A stretch of DNA of 5,711 nt from DASTHV01 sp035718045 (GCA_035718045.1 DASTHV010000006.1:1-5711), one strand, 5' to 3'; shown: positions 1 to 5,711, counted from the first letter of the stretch. The notes: generated by a model from the sequence alone, not told the origin. Made by a program: numbers and translations.

Positions 1-2
1 AC

Positions 3-962
3 CTCACCGAAGAGACTGTGGATCTGATTCCGGTTTCCGAGCCGGAGCCGGGGGATATCGCGAGCGATGAGTGGGAAACCGAAGAAGATCCAGAGGAAGT
101 ACTAGTTGCCGACACGTCATATATGGACGATATCGCCGATGACAGCGTGCGACTGTATCTGCGTGAAATCGGCAAAATCCCGCTGCTGACCGCCGAGGAA
201 GAGCTGGCGCTGGCCCAAAAGGTCAAATCAGGCAGCAAAAAAGCTAAAGATCAGATGGCCGAAGCCAATATGCGTTTGGTAGTATCAATCGCTAAGCGGT
301 ACGTTGGGCGAGGCTTGGACCTGCTGGATCTGATTCAAGAAGGCAACACTGGTCTGCTGCGGGCGGTAGAAAAGTTCGACCCGGACCGCGGCTTTAAATT
401 CAGCACTTATGCGACATGGTGGATTCGCCAGGCGATTACTAGGGCGATTGCCGACCAAGCCCGCACCATCCGGATTCCGGTGCACATGGTAGAAACCATC
501 AACAAGCTGCTGCGAACCCAGCGCCGCCTGACCCAAGAGCTTAACCGCGAGCCGACCAACGAAGAAATCGCCGTCGCCATGGAAATGGAAGTCGATAAAG
601 TCGAGCACATCATGAAGATTAAGCAAGATATTTCCAGCTTGGATGCTTCTGTACGCGACGATGAAGAAGACAGCGTACTGGGTGATTTCATCGAAGATGA
701 AGACGCCAAAACTCCTACCGAATCAGCCTCCGAGCAATTGCTAAAAGAGCAAGTTAAGCAAATCCTAGGTACTCTTACCGAGCGCGAACAAAAGATTTTG
801 AAGCTACGCTTTGGCCTGGAAGACGGCAAAAGCCACACGCTAGAGGAAGTCGGTCAGGAATTCAGTGTCACCCGTGAACGCATCAGACAAATCGAAGCCA
901 AAGCCCTAGCCAAACTGCGCAAACATAAAGATACCCGCCGTCTTCACGAATATCTTCAATAA
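3..962 (+). CDS. rpoD: Primary RNA polymerase sigma-70 factor (RpoD/SigA), 5'-truncated by the window edge
   Basis: This is a housekeeping sigma factor, which binds core RNA polymerase and directs it to -10/-35 promoters. The reading frame is open to the left edge. A GTG at 18 could serve as a start but is more likely an internal valine: the residues before it (LTEET) continue an acidic linker, and region 1.1 and the true start would lie outside the window. Counting from that valine as residue 1, region 1.2 is about 41-75 (SVRLYLREIGKIPLL). Core-binding and -10-recognition region 2 is about 81-150, with DLIQEGNTGLLRAVEKF and the melting/-10 helix STYATWWIRQAITRAIADQ. Region 3 follows, with IRIPVHMVETINKL and the sigma finger DDEEDSVLGDFIED near 214-227. 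Region 4 (LTEREQKILKLRFGL, then the -35 helix VTRERIRQIEAKALAKLRK) ends at 302. All diagnostic residues match group 1 sigma factors. The gene ends with TAA one base before the next sigma gene, so the two are almost certainly co-transcribed. Confidence 0.95.
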   Translation, partial: LTEETVDLIPVSEPEPGDIASDEWETEEDPEEVLVADTSYMDDIADDSVRLYLREIGKIPLLTAEEELALAQKVKSGSKKAKDQMAEANMRLVVSIAKRYVGRGLDLLDLIQEGNTGLLRAVEKFDPDRGFKFSTYATWWIRQAITRAIADQARTIRIPVHMVETINKLLRTQRRLTQELNREPTNEEIAVAMEMEVDKVEHIMKIKQDISSLDASVRDDEEDSVLGDFIEDEDAKTPTESASEQLLKEQVKQILGTLTEREQKILKLRFGLEDGKSHTLEEVGQEFSVTRERIRQIEAKALAKLRKHKDTRRLHEYLQ

Positions 963-963
963 A

Positions 964-1932
964 ATGGCATTCTCAGAACAATCCCTACCGGCAGAAGATG
1001 CATTCCCGGCCAATACACTGCCACCGCCGGACCTTTTTGATGAGATAGAGCAAATAGAAGAAGAGCCGGCTAACGCCTTCATTGACGAGCCCGACCGCCT
1101 GCAGTCCCAGGACCCGTTAAGATTGTATGTTCGACAAATGGGGGACGGTAGGCTATTGACGCCAACAGAAGAGATAGACCTCGCCCGCCGCAAAGATTTA
1201 GGCGATGAAGCCGCTAAACGGGAGTTGATTGAAAAGAATCTGCGGCTTGTGATGAGTATAACCCGCAGTTACACCAAGGCCGAAGTACCACTTTTGGACT
1301 TGATTCAAGAAGGAAACCTGGGTCTTATAAGGGCGGTCGAAAAGTTCGACTACAGGATGGGCTATAAGTTATCTACCTATGCCACTTGGTGGATTCGCCA
1401 GGCGGTCACCCGGGCTCTGGCCGATCAAGGCCGGACAATCCGACTACCGGTCCATGTGGCCGAACAGGTCCGAAGAGTTCAACGGAGCCGCAGGCAGTTA
1501 GCCCAGCGGCTGAATCGCGAACCAAATAAGGACGAAATAGCTGAAGAGTCCGGATATCCGGCGGAGCGGGTAGCGGAATTATTTAGTCTAGTGGAGGACC
1601 CTGTCAGCTTAGAAACCCCAGTAGGTGAGGAAGACAGTCTGCTTTATGATGTGATTCCCGATCAAGCCCCCGATCCGGAAGCCGAAGTAATGGTCAATGC
1701 CGGTCAAGTGGTACTTAAAGCGGCTGTCACCAGGCTTAACGCTCGATATCAGCATGTAATCAATCGGCGGTTCGGACTGGATGGTCACCCGCCAGAGACT
1801 TTGGAAGAAGTTGGCAAATCCCTAGGCGTCACCCGCGAGCGCATTCGACAATTAGAAGCTCACGCCCTCCGAGATCTAAGATTCACTTTAAGCCAGGTCG
1901 GCGTTACTGACGCGAAGGATATACTACAGTGA
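964..1932 (+). CDS. Second sigma-70 family factor (group 2-like RpoD paralog)
   Basis: A complete 322-residue sigma-70 paralog of the gene just upstream. It starts at ATG one base after that gene's TAA, with no Shine-Dalgarno sequence, so translational coupling is likely. There is no region 1.1: a short acidic N-terminus (residues 1-48) leads into region 1.2 (PLRLYVRQMGDGRLLTPTEE, about 51-70). Region 2 (about 90-158) has DLIQEGNLGLIRAVEKFD and an -10 helix almost identical to RpoD (STYATWWIRQAVTRALADQ). Region 3.0 is TIRLPVHVAEQVRRV. The -35 helix VTRERIRQLEAHALRDLR (289-306) also nearly matches RpoD. Two parts diverge: the sigma finger (EEDSLLYDVIPDQ, about 222-234, where RpoD has DSVLGDFIED) and region 4.1 (LNARYQHVINRRFGL, where RpoD has LTEREQKILKLRFGL). 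This is the pattern of group 2, non-essential alternative sigma factors that read RpoD-like promoters. It ends in TGA overlapping the kinase start. Confidence 0.93.
   Translation: MAFSEQSLPAEDAFPANTLPPPDLFDEIEQIEEEPANAFIDEPDRLQSQDPLRLYVRQMGDGRLLTPTEEIDLARRKDLGDEAAKRELIEKNLRLVMSITRSYTKAEVPLLDLIQEGNLGLIRAVEKFDYRMGYKLSTYATWWIRQAVTRALADQGRTIRLPVHVAEQVRRVQRSRRQLAQRLNREPNKDEIAEESGYPAERVAELFSLVEDPVSLETPVGEEDSLLYDVIPDQAPDPEAEVMVNAGQVVLKAAVTRLNARYQHVINRRFGLDGHPPETLEEVGKSLGVTRERIRQLEAHALRDLRFTLSQVGVTDAKDILQ
1915..1919 (+). promoter_or_regulatory. Shine-Dalgarno site (AAGGA) for the kinase gene
   Basis: AAGGA lies inside the end of the second sigma gene, 9 bases before the GTG at 1929. It is the clearest ribosome binding site in the window and supports GTG as the kinase start, giving a 4-base GTGA overlap with the upstream stop. 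Confidence 0.6.
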
Positions 1933-2507
1933 AAATCATAGGCATAGCCGGTACTAACGGTTCGGGCAAAGACACGCTAAGCGAGATGCTCGCCAAAGAT
2001 TATGGCTGGCTGTTCGTGTCCAGCTCGAGGGATCTGATCATCCCAGAATTAAAACGCCTTGGCTTGCCACTGGAGCGCGGTCAAATGTCAGCCTTAAGCG
2101 CAAAGTGGCGCCGCGAAGACCCGGGCGGGGCAGTGGTTAAGCGGGCAGTTCAAAAGTATCAGCAGGCTAACCTGGACCATCAGTATAACGGACTAGTAAT
2201 CTCGAGTCTAAGACATCCATGGGAGGTGGACAGTGTCCACGAACTAGGCGGCAAAGTGGTCTGGGTAGACGCCGAACCCAAAGTCCGCTATGACCGGATT
2301 TTTAACCGCGGGCAAGGAGATAAGGATATGAAGACTTTTGAGCAGTTTTTGGCCGAAGAACAAGCCGAAATGAACCATTCTGGCGACGAAGCCACCTTGA
2401 ACATGGCAGCCGTCAAAGCCAAAGCCGACATTTTCTTATCAAACGATACTGACGACATTGAAGAATTTAAAACCGCCGCTCAAAAAGCCCTGAAATCTAT
2501 TTTATAA
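1929..2507 (+). CDS. P-loop kinase of the NMP kinase / dephospho-CoA kinase-like superfamily
   Basis: A 192-residue P-loop phosphotransferase. It opens MKIIGIAGTNGSGKDTL, with a Walker A motif GTNGSGKD at residues 8-15 directly after the first beta strand, as in nucleoside monophosphate kinases and dephospho-CoA kinases. A second strand with an arginine motif, VISSLRHPWEVDSV (90-103), resembles the 'R.P.E' segment of archaeal-type dephospho-CoA kinase and related NMP-kinase-like proteins. The segment WVDAEPKVRYDRIFNRG (112-128) looks like the arginine-rich LID approach, followed by an acidic TFEQFLAEEQAEM helix. The C-terminus (ADIFLSNDTDDIEEF) resembles the usual closing strand and helix. 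No membrane segment or signal peptide is visible. It starts at GTG, overlaps the sigma gene by 4 bases and has a good AAGGA site, so it is the third gene of the sigma cluster. The substrate cannot be told from sequence; a nucleotide, a deoxynucleotide or dephospho-CoA are all possible. The superfamily call is firm, the substrate open. Confidence 0.8.
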   Translation: MKIIGIAGTNGSGKDTLSEMLAKDYGWLFVSSSRDLIIPELKRLGLPLERGQMSALSAKWRREDPGGAVVKRAVQKYQQANLDHQYNGLVISSLRHPWEVDSVHELGGKVVWVDAEPKVRYDRIFNRGQGDKDMKTFEQFLAEEQAEMNHSGDEATLNMAAVKAKADIFLSNDTDDIEEFKTAAQKALKSIL

Positions 2508-3081
2508 AACGATACGATCCGTCTTCATCTTTAACAGCCATACCGTGTCTTACCAATCGCTCCCAAGCCAGCTGAGCCGCGGGATTATCGCCGGTGAAAG
2601 AGCCCGAAGACATTAAATGGTTGAAAAAAAACTTGTTGGCTTCGTTCAGGATAATCAATCGTCGAACTCCAAGCCCACGCTTAGCGAACTCCTGGGAGGT
2701 ACTTGTCCATTGCACAAAAGGTGGGCCATCTTTTTCTTGGTCATTATCGTCCAGGTCCAGCAAACTAACCCCATATCCCATTACCTCTTCATTTTCACTT
2801 AAATCAACCGCATAAATGGCCTTGTCTCTAGTCTCATAGCCCTCGACCTGTTTGATCTGATGGTAGGCTAGTAGGTAAGTCTTGCCGTGCCCGCCAAAAT
2901 CCAACAAAACCGGCCGCCTCAACAAAGTTGGTTGCGCGACTTCTTGTAGCCGGACTGCTTCGTCACTGATTTGGTCACGCACCGCTTGCGGTACTTCTTC
3001 CAACACGCACTCTTGAAATTGAGGAATGTTGAAGTCAGAGCCAGTCATTTCGAAAAGCATGGATTCGTCTTCATTGCCCAT
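2497..3081 (-). CDS. Protein of uncertain function with a GNAT-like C-terminal half
   Basis: A 194-residue protein on the minus strand that I do not recognise as a named family. The N-terminal 50 residues are acidic (MGNEDESMLFEM, then QECVLEEVPQAV). The middle has two hydrophobic strands (PVLLDFGGHGKTYLLAY, 57-73; KAIYAVDLSENEEVMGYGVSLLDL, 87-110). The C-terminal half reads like a GNAT N-acetyltransferase: strand FVQWTSTS (122-129), then EFAKRGLGVRRLIILN (130-145), which fits the R-x-x-G-x-G/A acetyl-CoA loop and following helix. Next come LMSSG and AAQLAWERLVRHGMAV (168-183), like the GNAT 'A..(F/W)Y.K.GF' helix, and a final YRF strand. GNAT is an inference from this pattern. ATG at 3081 gives the longest frame; ATG at 3060 (residue 8) is an alternative, and neither has a convincing ribosome site. 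The gene is convergent with the kinase, with an 11-base tail overlap, and divergent from polA. No transmembrane segment is seen. Confidence 0.75.
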   Translation of the reverse strand: MGNEDESMLFEMTGSDFNIPQFQECVLEEVPQAVRDQISDEAVRLQEVAQPTLLRRPVLLDFGGHGKTYLLAYHQIKQVEGYETRDKAIYAVDLSENEEVMGYGVSLLDLDDNDQEKDGPPFVQWTSTSQEFAKRGLGVRRLIILNEANKFFFNHLMSSGSFTGDNPAAQLAWERLVRHGMAVKDEDGSYRFIK

Positions 3082-3090
3082 AAGTTCAAG

Positions 3091-3118
3091 AATATCAGGA
3101 ATTTAAGCGGTCGCTCAA
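3091..3118 (-). promoter_or_regulatory. Candidate promoter for the minus-strand GNAT-like gene
   Basis: On the minus strand a -35-like TTGAGC (3113-3118) is followed after 16 bases by a -10-like GATATT (3091-3096; 4 of 6 matches to TATAAT). Transcription would start about 7 bases further, only two or three bases before the ATG at 3081, so this mRNA would also have almost no leader. A weaker alternative -10 (TATAAA, 3139-3144) overlaps the polA -10 box. The call is tentative. Confidence 0.35.
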
Positions 3119-3133
3119 TTAACACTTTAGGCA

Positions 3134-3139
3134 TATAAT
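3134..3139 (+). promoter_or_regulatory. Perfect TATAAT -10 box for polA; probably a leaderless transcript
   Basis: TATAAT at 3134-3139 matches the sigma-70 consensus exactly. No good -35 lies at the usual distance: 3111-3116 reads TCGCTC, and TTAACA at 3119-3124 is only 9 bases away, too close. The box ends 7 bases before the GTG at 3147. Since transcription normally begins 6-8 bases after the -10 hexamer, the mRNA would start at or next to the start codon. Confidence 0.65.
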
Positions 3140-3146
3140 TTATACG

Positions 3147-5711
3147 GTGAGTGAGGCTAGGAAAAAACTGGCGATTATTGATGGTAAATCCGTGTTTTAT
3201 CGGGGCTATTACGCCATGCCGAATCTCAGCACCAAAGACGGTGTGCCGACCGGCGGCGTGTATGGTTTCGCCACTATGGCGCTGGAACTTATCAAGAAAC
3301 TCCAGCCGGATTATGTCTGTGTGGCGTGGGATAAGCCCAAAACCAACATTCGCAAAAGGCTACAGATGTATCCGCAGTACAAAGCCGGCCGCAAACCGGC
3401 GCCGCCGGATTTTTATACCCAAATTCCTATCTTGCACGACCTATTAGACGCTTTTGGCTGGCCGCTTTATGAGCTAGACGATTACGAGGCTGACGATATC
3501 ATGGGCACACTGGCCGTAGAAGCCGAGAAACAGGGCATCGAAACCCTGCTTATAACCTCTGACTTAGATGTTCTGCAGCTGATTAATCACCGCGTCAAGG
3601 TTTACGCATTGAAGCGCGGTTTTTCCAACATTGAAGAATTTCATCCGGAGAGTTTCCAGGCTAAATACGGGCTTAAGCCCGACCAATTTTTGGACTTAAA
3701 AGCATTAAAGGGAGACAGTTCCGACAATATACCGGGCGTTCCCGGCGTTGGCGAAAAAACAGCCATTGATTTGCTTAAAGAATATAAAACCTTGGACGGA
3801 GTTTATAAAAATCTGCCACAGATTAAAGAAAGTTTGCGCAACAAACTGCAAGCCGGCAAAGAATCAGCCTACCTGAGTAAAAAAATTGCTGAAATCTGGT
3901 GCGACGCGCCAATGAAATTGAATCTGAAAGAAATGGACGGCGCTAAGATTGACACTCAGGCCCTGCGGGCTCTGCTGGAGAAATTGGAATTCCGCACGCT
4001 GCTACGCAACCTGCCGGAAAACATGCGCGGCTCGATACCGCAAACCGAGACGGTTGGCGGCATAAAGCTGCAAATCGGCAAAAATACTATAATCGAGGCT
4101 GAAAAGGACCTGCCCAAGCTTGGTAGCAGTAAATATTTTTATATCCAGACCCGCTCGGCCGGCAAACACGGCGACCAACCGGAAGTACTTATCATAAGTC
4201 TGGACGGCAAAGATACTTACACGCTGGACCTGCGCAAATTAGACCACAAGCTGATAGCCAGCCATTTCAAAGATGTGCGGCCGCTGGTCGGCTACGACCT
4301 AAAATCTACTCTTAAAACTTTGCGCGGTTTAGGCGTGCGGGACTGGCCGCCAGTCGGTCATGATGTACTGGTGGGCGCCTTTTTGATGAATTCATTATTG
4401 CGATCCCAGTCGCTGACAGATTTAGCTACCGCTCAGCTGCGCTACGAAGGCTCTTCTCTAGACGATTTGGATACAGACGAGCTTATCGCACGGGCCGCGG
4501 AGGTTATGGCCGTCATCCGCGAACTGCATAAGAAACAGCAAGAAGAATTGGCTTTAAGCCCTAAGCTTTTAGCTTTAAGCTCTACTATCGAATGGCCGCT
4601 TATCCCTGTGCTGGCCCAGATGGAGTTGGAGGGCATTAAGCTAAATTGCCCTTACTTGAATAAATTTTCTAAAGAAGTAGACAAAAGTATCAAGGATCTA
4701 GAAAAACAAATTTATGATCAGGCCGAGCAGGAATTCAATATTGGTTCGCCCGGCCAACTGGCCGACGTTTTGTTTGTAAAGCTTAATCTGCCACGCCAGG
4801 GTATCAAAAAAGGCAAGACCGGCATGTCCACGGCCGCCAGCGAGCTGGCTAAACTGCGTGGCTTGCATCCGATTATCGATCTCATTACCCAATACCGTGA
4901 AGTAACCAAACTTAAGAACACCTATATCGACACTTTGCCTAAGCAGGTTGATAAAAACAGCCGTCTGCACACCACATTCAGCCTGACGATCGCGCCCACC
5001 GGCCGGTTGTCCAGCGCCGATCCTAACCTGCAAAATATTCCGGTGCGCACCGATCTGGGCCGCCGTATCCGCACGGCTTTTGTGGCGGAGCGGGGCAAGG
5101 CGCTAATTAGCGCCGATTATAGCCAGTTTGAGCTACGCATCGCCGCCGCACTGTCCGGCGACGAAAACATGATAGACGCCTTTAATCGTGACGCCGACAT
5201 TCATGTCGAAACGGCGGCCCAGATCTACGGTATCCCGGCCGACAAAGTCACCAAAAACCAGCGCTCATCTGTCAAAGAAGTCAATTTTGGCATTATGTAT
5301 GGTCTGGGCCCGCATGCTCTCAGTCAAAGCACCGGCATGAGTTTTGGCGATGCTCGCGATTTTATCACGCGCTATTTTGAAATCCGGCCCAAACTTAAGG
5401 AATTCATTGCAACGACCCGCCGCCAGGCCGAAAAAGACGGCTATGTAGAGACGATTCTTGGTCGGCGCCGGCCCACGCCGGATGTTCACTCTAGCAATTT
5501 CGTAGTGCGCGAGGCCGCTTACCGCGCCGCCATCAATCATCCTATGCAGGGCAGCGCCGCGGATATCATGAAAATCGCCATGAACAACGTGGCGGCGCGC
5601 CTGGATAATGATTGCAAGATGCTGTTGCAAATCCACGACAGCCTGATTCTGGAGGTCCCCAAAGCCAAGGCCAAAGCTTGCGGTCAACTGGTAAAAACCA
5701 CAATGGAAGAA
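3147..5711 (+). CDS. polA: DNA polymerase I (PolA), 3'-truncated by the window edge; 3'-5' exonuclease domain inactive
   Basis: DNA polymerase I fills repair gaps and removes RNA primers from Okazaki fragments. The frame is open for 855 codons without interruption and runs off the right edge, probably 25-45 codons short. The start is forced: an in-frame TAA lies at 3120, and GTG 3147 is the only standard start before the conserved IIDG. The 5'-nuclease domain (about 1-290) keeps its metal ligands: D12, D62 (AWDK), E114/D116/D117 (YEADD), D139/D141 (TSDLD) and D190/D193 (GDSSDN), plus the helix-hairpin-helix GVPGVGEKTA. The 3'-5' exonuclease-like domain (about 310-480) has lost its acidic residues: I333 and T335 stand where E. 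coli has D355/E357, T388 for D424, V453 for D501. The polymerase domain (about 490 on) has TGRLSSADPNLQNIPVR, motif A DYSQFELR (D657), motif B R706-K710-F714-Y718 and motif C QIHDSLILEV (D831). Phenylalanine at 714 is the usual ddNTP-discriminating residue. Unusual residues are F661, E711 and S832. No Shine-Dalgarno site precedes it. Confidence 0.97.
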   Translation, partial: MSEARKKLAIIDGKSVFYRGYYAMPNLSTKDGVPTGGVYGFATMALELIKKLQPDYVCVAWDKPKTNIRKRLQMYPQYKAGRKPAPPDFYTQIPILHDLLDAFGWPLYELDDYEADDIMGTLAVEAEKQGIETLLITSDLDVLQLINHRVKVYALKRGFSNIEEFHPESFQAKYGLKPDQFLDLKALKGDSSDNIPGVPGVGEKTAIDLLKEYKTLDGVYKNLPQIKESLRNKLQAGKESAYLSKKIAEIWCDAPMKLNLKEMDGAKIDTQALRALLEKLEFRTLLRNLPENMRGSIPQTETVGGIKLQIGKNTIIEAEKDLPKLGSSKYFYIQTRSAGKHGDQPEVLIISLDGKDTYTLDLRKLDHKLIASHFKDVRPLVGYDLKSTLKTLRGLGVRDWPPVGHDVLVGAFLMNSLLRSQSLTDLATAQLRYEGSSLDDLDTDELIARAAEVMAVIRELHKKQQEELALSPKLLALSSTIEWPLIPVLAQMELEGIKLNCPYLNKFSKEVDKSIKDLEKQIYDQAEQEFNIGSPGQLADVLFVKLNLPRQGIKKGKTGMSTAASELAKLRGLHPIIDLITQYREVTKLKNTYIDTLPKQVDKNSRLHTTFSLTIAPTGRLSSADPNLQNIPVRTDLGRRIRTAFVAERGKALISADYSQFELRIAAALSGDENMIDAFNRDADIHVETAAQIYGIPADKVTKNQRSSVKEVNFGIMYGLGPHALSQSTGMSFGDARDFITRYFEIRPKLKEFIATTRRQAEKDGYVETILGRRRPTPDVHSSNFVVREAAYRAAINHPMQGSAADIMKIAMNNVAARLDNDCKMLLQIHDSLILEVPKAKAKACGQLVKTTMEE

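Noticed and set aside
18..20. GTG as the start codon of the first sigma gene
   Set aside because: The frame stays open to base 3, and a primary sigma factor should have region 1.1 upstream; the residues before GTG continue the acidic linker. It is more likely an internal valine.
285..838. Minus-strand reading frames of 113 and 143 codons inside the first sigma gene
   Set aside because: They lie entirely within a clearly coding, highly conserved gene on the other strand, have low-complexity serine-rich or unfamiliar products and no ribosome site.
1930..1932. TGA read as an amino acid (recoded genetic code)
   Set aside because: TGA sits exactly where the sigma protein should end and overlaps the next start, and tryptophan is TGG everywhere, so the standard code applies.
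2594..2815. Short plus-strand frames opposite the GNAT-like gene
   Set aside because: The products are low-complexity with no motifs, while the opposite strand has a longer frame with a plausible fold.
3119..3124. TTAACA as the -35 box of the polA promoter
   Set aside because: It is only 9 bases from the TATAAT box, far below the 16-18 base spacing required.
3151..3447. Plus-strand reading frame starting at ATG-like GTG 3151
   Set aside because: It is out of frame with polA and overlaps the conserved 5'-nuclease domain; the product resembles nothing known. The polA frame from 3147 explains this DNA.
4551..4580. Repeated GCTTTAAGC with a small CTAA/TTAG palindrome inside polA
   Set aside because: The copies encode a short repeated LALS peptide in the linker before the polymerase domain; the stem is too short and A/T-rich to suggest a real structure.
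4442..5687. Minus-strand frames of 64 to 140 codons opposite the polymerase domain
   Set aside because: These are antisense shadows of polA, which is uninterrupted and carries all family motifs across the region.
1..5711. tRNA, rRNA, CRISPR repeats, IS ends or a toxin-antitoxin/defence system
   Set aside because: Coding sequence covers almost the whole window, no regularly spaced repeats, inverted-repeat ends or cloverleaf-like segments were seen, and the genes are core functions or a single GNAT-like protein.

Overview
This window is ordinary bacterial chromosome with about half G+C. The genes are densely packed and use the standard genetic code: TGA is a stop (second sigma gene), and tryptophan is TGG throughout. 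There is no sign of phage, IS elements, CRISPR or RNA genes. The compact layout, lack of Shine-Dalgarno sites before most genes, a proofreading-dead PolA and the general look of the proteins suggest a small-genome candidate-phylum bacterium. My best guess is Patescibacteria/CPR, possibly Saccharibacteria. This is recalled resemblance, not a search result.

Layout. (1) Positions 3-2507, plus strand: a tight three-gene cluster. The 3' part of a primary sigma-70 factor (RpoD/SigA) is followed after one base by a second, complete sigma-70 paralog without region 1.1. That gene overlaps a small P-loop kinase by 4 bases. (2) Positions 2497-3081, minus strand: one gene of uncertain function with a GNAT-acetyltransferase-like C-terminal half. 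Its 3' end overlaps the kinase tail-to-tail by 11 bases. (3) Positions 3082-3146: a 65-base divergent promoter region with a perfect TATAAT box facing right. (4) From 3147 to the right edge, plus strand: polA (DNA polymerase I), open for 855 codons and cut by the window end about 25-45 codons before its expected stop.

How they work together. The left cluster carries two sigma factors with nearly the same promoter-recognition residues, probably co-transcribed with a nucleotide-kinase-like protein. PolA is the repair and Okazaki-fragment-processing polymerase; its 5'-nuclease and polymerase active sites look intact apart from unusual residues in motifs A, B and C, while its 3'-5' exonuclease domain has lost all its metal ligands. 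The polA -10 box lies only 7 bases before the sole usable start codon, so its mRNA is probably leaderless.

I see no clearly new multi-gene system. The points most worth following are the tandem sigma pair with a diverged sigma finger, the leaderless divergent promoter region, and the combination of fidelity-related substitutions in PolA.
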